Shown here: positions 31,601 through 43,499 of the stretch, piece by piece
Layout: each line of letters starts with the position of its first letter
How positions within the stretch are numbered: position 1 is the stretch's first letter
Position numbers and translations under genes: made by a program
The notes under the pieces: generated by a model
What the model was told of the DNA's origin: nothing
The model's database searches: none
What the model saw: only the letters and a program-made list of their open reading frames with translations
Source of the DNA: Hanleya hanleyi
Taxonomy: Eukaryota > Mollusca > Polyplacophora > Lepidopleurida > Hanleyidae
Length of the DNA stretch: 64,000 bases
Direction of reading: 5' to 3'
NCBI GenBank assembly: GCA_036873755.1
Contig: JAVTVY010036947.1
Coordinates: 92,061-156,060 of the forward strand

Positions 31601-34600
31601 ATTCAATGTGTCCACGTGATCTGTTAAAGCGTGAGTGAGCTACAAAAAAACACCATTGCATCAGGGAACTCAGTCTCATTATCCTCAAAATTGGTTGATA
31701 AGACGTTGTATCAATGACATTATCTGAGGTTTCACGTCTATCGAAGACAAAATAAATGACGTCTAAATAAAACGTTGATTCCACGTCACTGTCATGATAC
31801 TTCAGTCAGCTGACGTTGATGTCTGACATTTTGAATCATTTTTTTTGTGGAGTCAACTTTGACCGCCTCTCTCTTTTACAAAACCTACTTGTGTTTTCAT
31901 TAGTCAATTCTTACACATTTGGAATTGTTGTAACCATGGTAACTGTCATTCGCAATAGGTCCTCCGATTATTCACGTGGAATTTTTTTACGGACGACGGT
32001 TGAATATTGAATGTCGGGTCTGACGCTCAAGGTTGATATTAAGTTGCACGACAGAAAAGAACCGACGGCCAGCGTCGTATTAATGTCACTAGCCAGATGG
32101 GCAGCCTATGAAGTCATGCCCGCACCCATGAATGATATTGCTACTGGCGTTCACAGATGGCGGATAAAATTGACACATCTCATAACTTCTTGACCTGATT
32201 CCAGAAAAATGATTATATTCCAGTTCATGTTTATTTAAGAAAATGCCCAATCCACAACGGTATGATATATGATTTAGAATATGACTTATGTAATGTATTA
32301 CTATTTATGTTATTACTGTAAGGAAGTCGCCATCTTACTGTTTCAGCCAGATGATTACAGATGGGAAGATGGGAGTCCATTGACGGTATCCGATTGGTAT
32401 TACCCGTTCGATAGCTTCAACAATATCTTGCCGGTTAACCCGAAACCAGCCTTGGATAGAGACAAGATCCAACCTGTGTATGATAAAAGGTTACGTTGCG
32501 TAGCAATGAATGTCGGAAACCCTTCCTTCTCGTCAAACTGGATGAAACTTAACTGCGAGACGATGCATTCCAGTCCTACGAATGCAATTTGTGAGTACGG
32601 AACCACCCCAACTGTGGAAATGCGAAATGCAAGTGTTATTTCCGGTCAATCAATGTGGGCTGAATTTGAATGTCCAGATGGTTGGGTCTTCATCCGGGGT
32701 ACTTGTATTGCAATTCTTACGACGGATAGATCGTTAAGCACTTCAATGAAAGCTGGGGAGGCAATAGACCTGTGTAGATGGTACGGAGGGGAATTAGCGG
32801 TAATAGATCAGTTTACCCAAGATCAGATAAGAAATTGCATATTTTCGCAAGGATTGCTTCTTGGAGCTGGCGACATATGGGTTAAATTCAACGCTTCCAG
32901 AATTGGATGCATTTCTTTGTCGTTGTTGCAGGACACCCCTGGCTACAATCACCACATTAACATGGATAGCACGGAAGCATGTCTTATAACGGAAGGTCGC
33001 GCTGCCCATACCATGTGTGAGCGGGAGGTACAGTCTAGGCACCTGAGTTGTCCGTCTTATCTGTTCGCATGTAACGATGGAACTTGCCTGAGTCCGGATA
33101 GCGTTTGTAATGGACGTGATGATTGCGCCAATGGCGATGATGAGACTAATTGTAAAGGCTTATATGGCACCCATGTTTGCCAAGATGGGCAGACTATATC
33201 CATATCTAAGTACTGTGACTTTCTCCGGGATTGCAAAGACGGCAGTGACGAGAAGAATTGTATTCATCCCGATTGTCTCGATAACAGTTATCGGTGTAAA
33301 AACAGCCAATGTATCTCGAAATCACAAAGATGTGATCACAAGCGGGACTGTATCGATGGCTCCGATGAGGAGTCGTGTGATTGGGGTTTGTTCTGTCAGG
33401 GGTTCAGGTGCCCCGCCGTGGGATGTCTACCTCCTAGCAGATGGCAAGATCTTCAGCCAGACTGTCCCGATGCTAGTCAAGCCGACGAAGACCGAAGCAG
33501 TGCTAGTCATCAACGATATATTTACTTCGTTGAAGAAAATGGCGAAATGATAGTGCACGAAAATGATAATAGCGAGTGTCCAGGGCACTCTGATCATCAG
33601 AGATGTCATCCAGAACACATTAAATGCTACCCTCGTCATAAATCATGCGTGTATGATCACGACCAGTACGGTCAGGTGCGGTATTGCCGCAATGGCGCTC
33701 ATCTTAGACACTGTGAGTTTTTCGAATGCCCTGGTATGTTTAAATGCCCTAAATCGTACTGCGTACCGAATCACAAAGTATGCGATGGCAACATTGACTG
33801 TACAGATGGTTCTGACGAGTTTAATTGTACAAGTCAGGTTTGTCCTGGAAAATTTCGATGTGGCGATACTTCGCAGTGCCTCTCCCTAGAAGAACTGTGT
33901 GATGGAAGAGTGCACTGTCAGTCCAACTGGATGGACGAACTGTTCTGCGATCTGGCCTTATTCAGCTGTCCCGCTAACTGTACCTGTAACGGTTACGTTA
34001 TTACTTGTGGCGACGTGTATCGTGTACCAGACATCGAGATATCGGACAATGTGCGAGTTCTTGATCTTGATCGAAACGATTTGCCCATGAATAATTTTTC
34101 TTTCGTGGGATATCCATACTTAACAATTCTAGTTCTCTCTAACAACCAAATAGAGGAGCTACCTTCACGACTATTTGCAAACTTAGCTAATCTGATATAT
34201 CTCGATCTCAGTCACAACAGATTACAGAAACTAGTTGCCGGTACGTTCGAAGGACTTCGGAACTTACTTACCTTGCAACTGGAAGATAATCCCATCTCGT
34301 TCCTAGAAAAGGAAACATTCAACGGGTTGTCTATCTTGCCTCGAATGAATCTCAGCGGTCTAATGATCAGTGAACTTGTCGATAACGTATTCTACGGTTT
34401 GGAAGGGGTTAAGGAATTGGATCTATCCAACAACAGAATCAGTAAAATTGAGCAGAAAGCATTCGCTTCCGTTCCTCGTCTGGATCTGATCCTGTTGGAC
34501 AGAAATCCCCTAGATAGAACGTCAGGCGAGATATTTCGTTCACTGAACGTCGAGACAATGCGAACCGATTCGTACCGATTCTGCTGTTTTGCCGGCCACA

Positions 34601-35529
34601 ACGTCGTAGAATGCAAGCCGGATGTAGATATCTACTCCTCCTGTTCTGATCTGCTCGCTAACGAATTCGTTCAAGTCGTGGTTTGGATATTAGGTATTTT
34701 AGCCGTCCTTGGGAACATATCGGTCATTTGCTGGCGCCTATTAGTCAAGGTAAATAATTCACCGTCTGTATTTATTTTACATTTGAGTCTATCTGACTGT
34801 ATGATGGGAGCCTATTTGATCTGCTTGGCATCGATTGACACCCTTTACAGGGGCACGTATATTTTACACGACGCAGAATGGCGTAAGAGTGGTTTGTGCC
34901 ACTTCATTGGCGCCGTCGCAACCGTTTCTTGTGAGATGTCAATGTTTATTTTGCTTTGCATAGCCATAGACCGAACCAGACGCGTGGTGTATCCATTTGC
35001 TAGCTCCCAATTTACAATAAAACTAGCATGGTTCACTGTGATTCTCGGATGGGCTTGCTTCGCAGCAATTGCTATACTACCGTTCATTATACCTTCATAT
35101 TTCGGTAATTACTATGGGCGAAATGCGATTTGCCTCCCATTCAACTTCTCCGGAACCACAGGGGAAGGTTGGGAATTTGCAACAGTTGTCTTTGTCGGCT
35201 TGAACAGTACTGCCCTGATTTTGATTTTTATCCTGTATGCGAAAATATATTGTAGCGTGAAGGAATCACAGGAGAAAGCTGCAAGAAAGGATCGCGCTGA
35301 TTTGGAAGTCGCGAGACGTCTCTCCCTTGTTATCATGACCAACCTTATCTGTATCCTCCCGATAATAATTGCTAACATTTTAGCAATCTTGGGACAGCCG
35401 GTTAATCGTGATATAGCCTCGGTTTTGACAACCGTTGTGTTGCCGCTTAACTCAGCGCTCAATCCTTATCTGTTTACCTTCAGCGTTTGTCACTCTGCAA
35501 ACACCCCTAAAAATTTCAAAACCCGATAA
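28682..35529 (+). CDS. CUB / C-type lectin / LDLa / LRR G-protein-coupled receptor (GRL101-like)
   Basis: Two coding exons, 28682-31249 and 32347-35529, joined in phase 0 (donor AAG|GTAAGG, acceptor TTTCAG|CCA), give 1,916 residues. Domains in order: signal peptide (1-23); a CUB-rich region (about 24-780), the second being the clearest ('CSWIID', 'DNLEIWE', 'LGRFCGRRY'); a C-type lectin domain spanning the intron (about 780-940); a second, degenerate lectin domain (965-1080); about seven LDLa modules (1091-1390), five with the SDE/DDE acidic signature; an LRR N-cap and five or six leucine-rich repeats (1397-1600); then 7TM (about 1631-1903). Instead of DRY there is 'AIDRTRRV', and helix 7 ends 'NPYLF'. 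LDLa-LRR-7TM receptors include Lymnaea GRL101 and vertebrate relaxin receptors; the ligand is unknown. The cytoplasmic tail is only about a dozen residues, so a further exon after about 35486 is possible. It would act at the cell surface through G proteins. Confidence 0.85.
31250..32346 (+). other. Intron of the receptor gene
   Basis: 1,097 bases, GTAAGG to TTTCAG, phase 0, inside the first C-type lectin domain. The split is supported because 'IFIGLSDLGK' on one side and 'PDDYRWEDGSPLTVSDWYY' on the other are consecutive parts of a lectin fold. The open frame at 32281 that reads through the acceptor is chance. The intron holds a diverged PLE 3' end at 31555-32026. Confidence 0.8.
31555..32026 (+). 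repeat. Diverged solo PLE 3' end in the receptor intron
   Basis: Shares with PLE copy 1's 3'-UTR the core (AAAGCGTGAGTGAGCTAC at 31626-31643), 'GACCGCCTCTCTCTT', 'AATAGGTC...GATTATTCACG' and the terminal GGACGACGGTTGAATATTGA (31991 on). It lies in the sense orientation of the gene, with no RT attached. The divergence suggests an old insertion. Confidence 0.55.
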
Positions 35530-36615
35530 TGCTAGAGGTGTTCTTACAGAGAACGGGTTCGGTTGAATATTTAAACCATGCACGGGTAGATTGTAAGGTT
35601 ATCAATCACCAGGTTACACAATCGCCCATCACCGGGGCAATGTCCGCGCCAGTACATTAAAGCCATCAACCATATGAAGTTAATATGGGAATTAACGGAT
35701 TGTATTTTGAGATCAAGATCAATTTGTTTAAGCATTTCTCAAACTACTTGGTGAAATGTAACATTTTAAGGGTTGTGGAGGATGTGTCCCATGTCCGCGT
35801 CGATGTCTGAGTTGACTTGCAGGCCGATCATTTTTCCGTTATCATATATTTGACATATTAATTCGTTTTTATTACATCTTCACAAATTGTATCGTATTAA
35901 ATGACTGCGTTGGAGAGTAGCTTGGGTTTGTTGATGCCGCCTGGCTTTCCGGTTAAGCGACTCAGCAGTAGTTATATTAGTAAAATGTATCGTAAGTTGC
36001 AATATTCTTCATAATTCAGATATAAAAAAATAAGCGTTCAGTTGAGATGGTACGATTTTTGCTCTTCTATTTATTTCACGAATAAGGAGCTTGCAAGAAG
36101 ATTTTAAATCTATTCGCAGTTCCGGATACGGAAGAAAAAAGTGGGGATGAAGAATAAAGCAAATGAATGCCAACGTCAACAGTTTGAAATTTAATAAGCA
36201 TTGTTGATTGTGACCGAGCCTATTCTATTTCGTACTTCAACATCATATCTTTTTTCCGATTTTCAACTGTTTTTTCTGTCTAGGATGAAACTAATGCACA
36301 ATTTAATTATATTTAAACAAAACTCAAACCCATGCACCCCTTCCATAATGGCTCTATCCGATGGCGCTGCGGACGATTTGGGTTACACCGCAGTGAAAAA
36401 TTAATTGGGAGTTAGCTTTAGTCGATAAACAAGGGTTTTCGTAGGGTCAGAATTGCCAGTGAAGACTCCAAAATATATTATCCAGCTTTTTTCTCTGTCC
36501 CTCTACGTTTCATACCTAGGAAGTTTCTACAATAAAATTATTAGATTGGCTCTGGATCACGTGACACAGCTATTTGCCACTTCGACTATAGAGAGTTCCT
36601 CTGTTCTCAGCATCT
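35530..36615. other. 3' flank of the receptor gene
   Basis: No further gene is recognised. AATAAA at about 36152 ('GATGAAGAATAAAGCAAATG') and ATAAAA sites further on could serve as polyadenylation signals. A possible small last exon for the receptor tail would be expected here, but I could not identify one. Confidence 0.35.
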
Positions 36616-36619
36616 AAAA

Positions 36620-36889
36620 CCTCAGTACGGTATTCAATAACCTCAGTACGGTATTCAATAACCTCAGTACGGTATTCAATAACCTCCGTACGGTATTCAA
36701 TAACCTCAGTACCTGTATTCAAACCTCAGAACGGTATTCAATAACCTCAGTACCGTATTCAATAACCTCAGTACAGTATTCACTAACCTCAGTACGGTAT
36801 TCAATAACCTCAGTACGATATTCAATAACCTCAGTACGGTATTCAATAACCTCAGTACGATATTCAATAACCTCAGTAAGGTATTCAAT
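36620..36889. repeat. 21-bp minisatellite, about 13 copies
   Basis: Unit CCTCAGTACGGTATTCAATAA in a head-to-tail row with scattered substitutions and one short unit near 36715. Because 21 is a multiple of three, all minus-strand frames stay open (RTEVIEY repeats), but there is no start context or neighbouring gene, so I treat them as non-coding. Confidence 0.9.
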
Positions 36890-37599
36890 TTTTCTTTCGT
36901 ACTGTGTTGTACATCTAGTGTGCTGTACTACCCTAATGTGTAAGGCTTGTTTATCCGTTCTGATAGCACGCCTACGATTGATATAATAACGAGGTAGCGA
37001 ATTGCAATCTAGAACTCTCAGAATTGAAGTGATCGACGTTTCAGGTTGAGGAGGGGCGGAATCAGTCGCCACCCCATCCCACCTCAATAGATCTCACAAC
37101 CAAGCAGTGTTACACCCAAATCGCCAAAGGCAGATGTGGATTACTTCTATTTTATAAGATCTTAATTAAAATATACTGCATTGCAAGTCCAAATTTCCAA
37201 TATTTCGTAAAGATGAGACCGGCAGCTGGTCGTCAGCGGAGGTCGAACAACTCTGGTTACCTCGCTGTCATGAAGAGTTCGCTACAGTCGATAGAAAAGA
37301 GCAATGGATAGAAACCTAACTGTGTTTTAATATTATATTTACCATCCCACTTGAGATGAAAGCTGCAGCATTGCTTCAAAGGAAACAGACGACCATAAAT
37401 GTAGTCTACAATTTCTTCAGAGAGACTTCAGAGAGACCATTTTATTGTTCAATACTGCCTGGAATCGTTCAAGATTTTCATTGCTGAAAATTTGGTAGAT
37501 TCTTTCTAATTAAGTTCATCAATGCTGATGAACCTTCGAGATATGGTGATTTTAGTTGTTAATCATTGATGATGTTAACTCTACCAAGCCTGAGAGAGC
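36890..37599. other. No gene recognised
   Basis: Nothing identifiable. The reading frame on the minus strand at 36719-37087 is an extension of the minisatellite's open frame. Confidence 0.4.
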
Positions 37600-37920
37600 C
37601 TCTATCAAACTTTCTGCGCTATCTCCGGAATAACAAAAAAATGAGAACTGACACTACCTGACTTTGTAGTTTATCGTATTGTGGCGATTTTGAGCCTATT
37701 TGCATAACCCCCGAGGAGAGAATCAAGAGTAAATTCAAAATGGCAGTCACGTGGGGTACCAGAAAAGTGATGTTTTCGTCATATTTCTTCAGAATTTCTG
37801 CTTTTACGCGAGGAAGAGTGGGCAAAAATATTCAATAAATTAACATGCAGTTTTTGCGGAGAAATTACATCAATAAAAAAACGTTATCAAAGCGGCAATC
37901 TTGGATACTTCGTTTTACAG
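37600..37920 (-). repeat. piggyBac-like MITE fragment, reversed
   Basis: The reverse complement matches 45440-45740: 'GCGATAAACTACAAAGTC'-like, 'AATAGGCTCAAAATC', 'GGTACCCCACGTGACTGCCAT', 'AAATATGACGAAAACATCAC', 'GCAGAAATTCTGAAG'. Both terminal inverted repeats are missing or decayed. Confidence 0.55.
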
Positions 37921-38299
37921 ATTTGTAATTTGATCTTTTCTAGAACATGTTGAATATCTTTGCTAACGCGTGATTATATAATGCGCAGGTTTGCAATATA
38001 TCCTATTTAATTATATAGCATACTACGATCGTATTTTATAACATGTTTAGCTGGATTCGAAGTTTGTAAGATGATTTTTTTTTCCTTTCTGTGTAATTGA
38101 TATATGTTCTCCCTTATCCTCTCAAGTTTCCCTGATACTTGATACATTGCATATTAACGGGAGGTCGAACTATTATTAAAATTAAATTTTGTAACCGATG
38201 TCATTCATGAGTTGATGCATTTTGAACGATAGTATATGGTGTTCCTGTTACTATATTCTCAATATCCCGAAGCTGCACATGTTGTCGATCAGAGCCGAT
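37921..38299. other. No gene recognised
   Basis: AT-rich sequence with nothing identifiable. 'ATATTATATAGCATACTACGATCG...TAGCTGGATTCGAAG' weakly resembles 40395-40450, which suggests an old duplication around the neighbouring tandem arrays. Confidence 0.35.
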
Positions 38300-39215
38300 C
38301 AGATTCAGCGTCATTTGCAGAGCAATGCACAATGCAAATTGCACAATGTAATTTTGCACTCTGTATTAATGTAAGGCGACACTTGAAGTGCAATGTATTG
38401 GTGCACAAAGTAATATGTAATGTTACTTGGCATTATGTACAGTGTCACTTGCAGAGAAATGCACTAGTGCACAATGAAAAATGTAATGCCACTTGGTATT
38501 ATGTATAGTGTCAATTGAAGAGCAGTGCACAATGCAATGTAACTTTCAGAGCAATGTCCGAGTGCACATTGTATAATGTAATGCCACTTGGTATTAGGTA
38601 CAGCGTCGATTGCAGAGCAATGTATTGGTGCACGATGTACAATGTAATATCACACGGTGTTATAGCGTGGCTTGCAGAGCAAGGTAAATGCACAATATAC
38701 AAAGTGGTGTAACTTGGTATTAGGTATGGTGTCACTTGCAGAGGAATGTACTAGTGCACAACGTACGGTGTAATACCACTTAATATGAGGTAATAAGGCG
38801 TCATATGCAAGGTAATGTATTAGTGCACAATTTGCAATGTATTCACAATTGGTATTCGGTGCAGTGTCACTTGCAGAACAATGTATGAATGCACAATGTA
38901 CAATGCAATGCCACTTGGTATTGGGTACAGTCACTTGAAGTGAAATGTACTGGTGCACAATGTACACTGTTATTTTACTTTGTATTAGGTACAGCGTCAC
39001 TTGAAGCGCAATGTACAATGCACAACAACATATAATGTATTAACAATTGGTATTACGCACAGTGTCACTTGCAGAGCAATGTACGAGTTCACAACGTACA
39101 ATGAAATGTCACTTTGTATTGGGTACAGCGTCACTCGCAGAACGATGTTCTAATGCACAATGTAATGCCAGAAGGCATCACGTGCAGCGTCACTTAAGAG
39201 TACTAGTGCACAATG
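38300..39215. repeat. Diverged minisatellite, unit about 66 bp
   Basis: About a dozen units built on 'GTCACTTGCAGAGCAATGTA', 'CTAGTGCACAATGTACAATG' and 'TAATGCCACTTGGTATTAGG', strongly diverged and with insertions. Minus-strand frames of 70-120 codons with a 22-residue period ('SASDT.PNTK') follow from the unit length and are not genes. Confidence 0.8.
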
Positions 39216-40137
39216 TAAAGTGCTAAGCAATGGAGTTAGATATGATTGTTCTGCCCGAGTATGCCTGGGGATAATGTCATTGCATTTTAAGTGCAGTTAA
39301 TTCCTAAGACCTGTGCGAATGTTAAAATAATGAGAGCGCTAGCATGAAACACAAAAATAAAGTGGAAACCTTACCATTGTACGGCATCACATTCGGCCAA
39401 TCTAAATTCGACATAATTTGGACTAATCTCCCGCAAAAATACAGAAAAAAGATAGGTTAACATACACATATTGTTAAAGGCCATTCGTTTTAACCAAACG
39501 TTTGACAATATATATATCCATACAGCTGATAGTCAAATTTAAACAATATCCCAAATTTATCATTATGTACCAGTAAACAAGGGTATTTGCGTAGTTTGCG
39601 GGCTCTTCTTCCGTATCGAGTATGGCTTACATTGACAGAGTAAAATATATTCAGAAAACTATTCATATGGATAACAAATACACTCAAGTGACAGGAAATT
39701 GGCGGCTGAAACATCGTATTGTCTTATTGGCATGATCGAGAACGATACAGGCTCGTTTTTATAATAGCGAGTTTTTATTTTTCATTAGCAATGATTTTAG
39801 GCGAGCAATAGACAAAGGTATGCTCCACAAGTAATACAACAGATATAACACTGCGGAACACTGAGAGAATTATCGAACACCAGAGATACGCAATGACGAA
39901 ATTACATGATAGTCGATAAGCTGTGTGGTTACATTTTCAAGGAACGCTGAAACGGTGGGCATTAAACGATAGATCTTGCCTACTATCGAATCTTTTCTCT
40001 CCAGTAAATCTGAGGGGTGGCTCTGACAATGCCATCATTCGTTTAGAGAATAATTTGTTGGTTACTGATACGCAATATGTCTTTAACATATTCAATGTTC
40101 ATTACATTTAAATTGCAGAAAATATCGATGTGACACA
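39216..40137. other. No gene recognised
   Basis: I see no supported coding region, RNA gene or classified repeat. Confidence 0.4.
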
Positions 40138-40385
40138 AGATGTACAATACCATTCAAACTGGTTATATGATACTGAGGTTTACATTACCTTCAGTTTACA
40201 CAAGGTATGCCATATCATTCAAATTGGTTATATGATACTGAGGTTTACATTACCTTCAGTTTACACAAGGTATACAATATCATTCAAATTGGTTATATGA
40301 TACTGAGGTTTACATTACCTTCAGTTTACACAAGATATACAATATCTTTCAAATTGGTTATATGATACTGAGCTTTACCTTACCT
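40138..40385. repeat. 65-bp tandem repeat, nearly 4 copies
   Basis: Unit contains 'ATTCAAATTGGTTATATGAT', 'ACTGAGGTTTACATTACC' and 'TTCAGTTTACACAAGG'. The first three units are almost identical and the last is diverged. This implies recent expansion. Confidence 0.85.
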
Positions 40386-41459
40386 CCACGTTAATTATTA
40401 GCACATAACGATTGTATTCTAACATATTTCAATCTGATTCGAAGATTGTATGATGAAATTGTTCCTTTGTTATTCACATATTTTTCTTCACTATCTATCT
40501 TTTTTTTCTCTGAATTTTGTCTGATATTTGAAATATTGCATATCATTAATGAAAAATAAATTTATTATTGAAAATGTTTTTGTGTGTTGATTTTATTGGA
40601 GAGTTTATTCGTTTTGACCAGGAGCAACACGTGTAATCGATCACTTCTGATCTAACAACTTTTACAGGTTTAGCTGGATTTCCTTTTAATTGTCTACACA
40701 AGCCAATCAAAACGCCGAAATTTAATTTGAAAACTTGAACTGACAAATCAAATGTTTTCAAATTGAAGGACATTGTTGTTCCTAGAAAACTTCATTCGGG
40801 GTAATGTGGACTAATATATAAGTATATGCTACCTGGCTCTGCGTTGTTCGGTAATGGATTGATCAGACGAGCCAACACATCGTGTAACAGTGAGTGTGCG
40901 AAGCGAAAGATACGGCATTTTGGTTAGGAAACCTGATAAATCCCCTATGAGACAACACAAAGATAGATTAATTGTTATCACCCTCACTTGAAAAGCACAC
41001 TGTCTTCATAAATTCACACCGAATCACCAGTAGTCATGACAGTCCATTGAAGGGCATATTACAATATATTCACGTTCGAAAGGTGTGGAGAGAGTGTCAA
41101 CGTTAGCTCTGTTTTAGGGAAAGAATGGGTTTCTTTGACTTTCGAATCCTATTTGTCACATGATTATCTAACACATTGTTTAAATCTGGGTGAAGCTAGC
41201 GGAGGTGGTTTCTCTCATGTCTCTGCACAACGAAGAGCTGTAGGACAGTTCGCCAGTAGAAGTATGTCCCTTCATATCACGACTACATTCAGCAGTTATG
41301 CGGATTGTTGGCCCTGTTTTCACCACATACCCGGTTACAGATCGTCTATTTTGCCTTGTGCCTTCTAAGGTGACCTTATTGGGATATATGGCCTATATTT
41401 TGGCATACAAATGAGGACATAAGCTTATTTGTTGCTTTTTACCACTAAAGTCTCACAAG
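40386..41459. other. No gene recognised
   Basis: Nothing identifiable beyond short AT-rich open frames. Confidence 0.4.
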
Positions 41460-41955
41460 TCTGTGTAAAGCAATATTTATGGTGGCTGTTATCTTGTCTC
41501 ATCGGATTACCTTTTGTCGTAAATCTGAGCACATGATGAGCATTTGTATGTTTTATCACTTGAGTAAGTTATCTCCTGTCTAATGTAGTGGCTATTATCT
41601 TGTCTCATCGGATTACCTTTTGTCGCAAATCTGAGCATATGATGAGCATATGTATGGTTTATCACTTGAGTAAGTTATGTCCTGTCTCATATGGTGGCTA
41701 TTATATTGTTTTATCGGATTACATTTTGTCACACATCTGAGCACATGACGAGCATTTGTATGGCATTTCACCGGTGTAAGTTCTGAGTTCCAGAGCACTT
41801 TTCCCTTTTGGAGCAGAATGACCACTTATGTGGTTTTACATCAGTGTGGGTTATGCGGGTCAATTGTCTTCTGCTTAGTACGCCCGCATCTTTCTCTACC
41901 ACCCCTATTATGATGGGCTTAATCTCATGCTTCAATGCAATGCATTTCGGCACAC
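41460..41955 (-). pseudogene. Decayed C2H2 zinc-finger relic with about 106-bp repeats
   Basis: On the minus strand 41953-41768 reads 'SRRQLTRITHTDVKPHKW', 'SFCSKREKCSGTQNLHR', which has the spacing and linker style of a C2H2 finger (…H-T-D-x-K-P-H-K). Downstream, 41460-41790 holds three units of about 106 bases ('TCATCGGATTACCTTTTGTCG', 'TCTGAGCACATGATGAGCAT'), one of which reads 'SSDKPYICSSYAQICDKR' on the minus strand. Many cysteines and histidines are gone and stops interrupt, so no functional factor remains. The identification rests on pattern only. Confidence 0.4.
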
Positions 41956-42059
41956 AGCTACGCGATCAAAATAAACATATGTTCGGCTTTTCCCCAGTTC
42001 GATTCAACTGTTGTATGCTCAGTGCAGTTCCGATGCACAGCCACGTCCGTGCAACACTT

Positions 42060-42235
42060 GACAATTCAGCTTTCCATCTTGCAAAATTGAAAGTAGAAAG
42101 ATGGAGAGCTCTACATCGCTCCCGTATTCGAGCTTTCCATCTCGCAAAATTGAAACTAGAAAGATGGAAAGCTTTCGTATTTCTATATGACATAAACTCA
42201 TTTTGGAAAGCTAGAATACGAGAGCGATCACAGGT
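42060..42235. repeat. Cluster of nested inverted and direct repeats
   Basis: Two tandem copies of about 60 bases ('AGCTTTCCATCT.GCAAAATT' then 'GAAA.TAGAAAGATGGA'). Each is a hairpin with 11-12-base arms (AGCTTTCCATCT and AGATGGAAAGCT) and a loop of about 23 bases. An outer pair, ATCGCTCCCGTATTCGAGCT at 42117 and its near complement ending at 42231, encloses the second hairpin. No coding function is apparent. Confidence 0.75.
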
Positions 42236-43499
42236 TCTTCCTTTGTTAACACAAGTCATCTACCCTTACAAGAGGATGATTGTGCATTCCCATCTGGTTT
42301 ATTAGTTCTACATTAACGATGGAGAAGGACTCGCAAAGCTCCAGTTTCATTGATATTTCTTTCATCCCTTCTCTATATGAAATAATCCGACGTTTCTGAA
42401 GATAAAAGCAAAGTAGTTCAGACATATTACCACACCTACCCCTCATCAATGTTGTCGAAGTAAAATAAAAACAAATTGGTTGCATCTTCGTCAAGTCACT
42501 GAATTTGGTCCGAGGTTGAAAAATTAACTACGTGTTTGGCCTTAAAACATAACTGAGGTGATTACGTTGGATTGGATGGATGGTCTTGCACCTAAAGTCC
42601 TTTTTACTGAACCAGATGAATTATCCCTGCATAAGATTTGTTTTTGGGTGAAAACGATGTTAAAATGAAGATGAAAACGCAGAGGCAGATCCACAGTACA
42701 CAAACGTGTAAATATATACAAAAACAGCAACTTTAGGCCAAAATTGGTTACCCACAAAGCTTCACTGCCGCAATATTACACAGTTATGTACCACCATAGT
42801 TACCTAACTTCTTCTTGTGCGGAAGACATTTTTTACAGTTAAGTAAAAAAACTATTTGTTCAAAAAGACTGCATCTGCAAATATTCGTATGATTGGACTT
42901 GATAATGAAGGTATCCAACTTCCTTGCAAAAATAAGAATTAAACTTGGCAAAAACAATTATTGCGTAAATTTAACAAACATACTTAAGACAACACTTCTC
43001 AAATATGGATTATTATTCAATATTTGGTGGAAGATACGGAATTCGTCTAATCGTCGGTGCATGGAGGAAACTTTCAGACTTGAGCAGACAAAAGCACATT
43101 TGCCCAATTCTGTGAGTCTTTTCGGGCTGTACATGAATTTTCATGAAAGATTGCCTATTTAATTAGGGCTCCATCCGCAAGGCATCTGAACTCCAACAAT
43201 GCGCCAACGAGAAAAGCAATGAGGATTAAGCGACAGCTTATATTTTACCTTTTCAATTCGACTGTTTGCGGGCTTCATTGTCGTCACTGGTCGCTCATTC
43301 CTACATAGTGTGTGTTCTGTCTCGCTTGTACATGTACAGGTAAGATCAAATACAAACCTCATTTTGGGGTATTTAAACTTCTCCACTCACACCTCAACTT
43401 GGCAGAAATAACTGTCACTGGTTCAAGACAGCCGGCAAGTTTACATCATGAGGAATCACAAGGGTTTCTACTTGTTAGAAACAAGGTTTTAATTAGTGT
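42236..43499. other. No gene recognised
   Basis: The frame at 42893-43162 (89 codons) matches no family I know. No other signal. Confidence 0.35.

Noticed and set aside
32281..32346. Start of a separate gene upstream of the second receptor exon
   Set aside because: The frame before 32347 contains the splice acceptor tract, and the lectin domain continues from the first exon in phase 0.
36620..36889. CRISPR-like array
   Set aside because: Units are directly abutting 21-mers without spacers, in a eukaryotic context; it is a minisatellite.
38236..39018. Minus-strand proteins with a 22-residue period
   Set aside because: Explained by the 66-bp diverged minisatellite.
41808..42305. A 165-codon plus-strand gene
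   Set aside because: It runs through the zinc-finger relic in antisense and then the hairpin cluster. No family resemblance.
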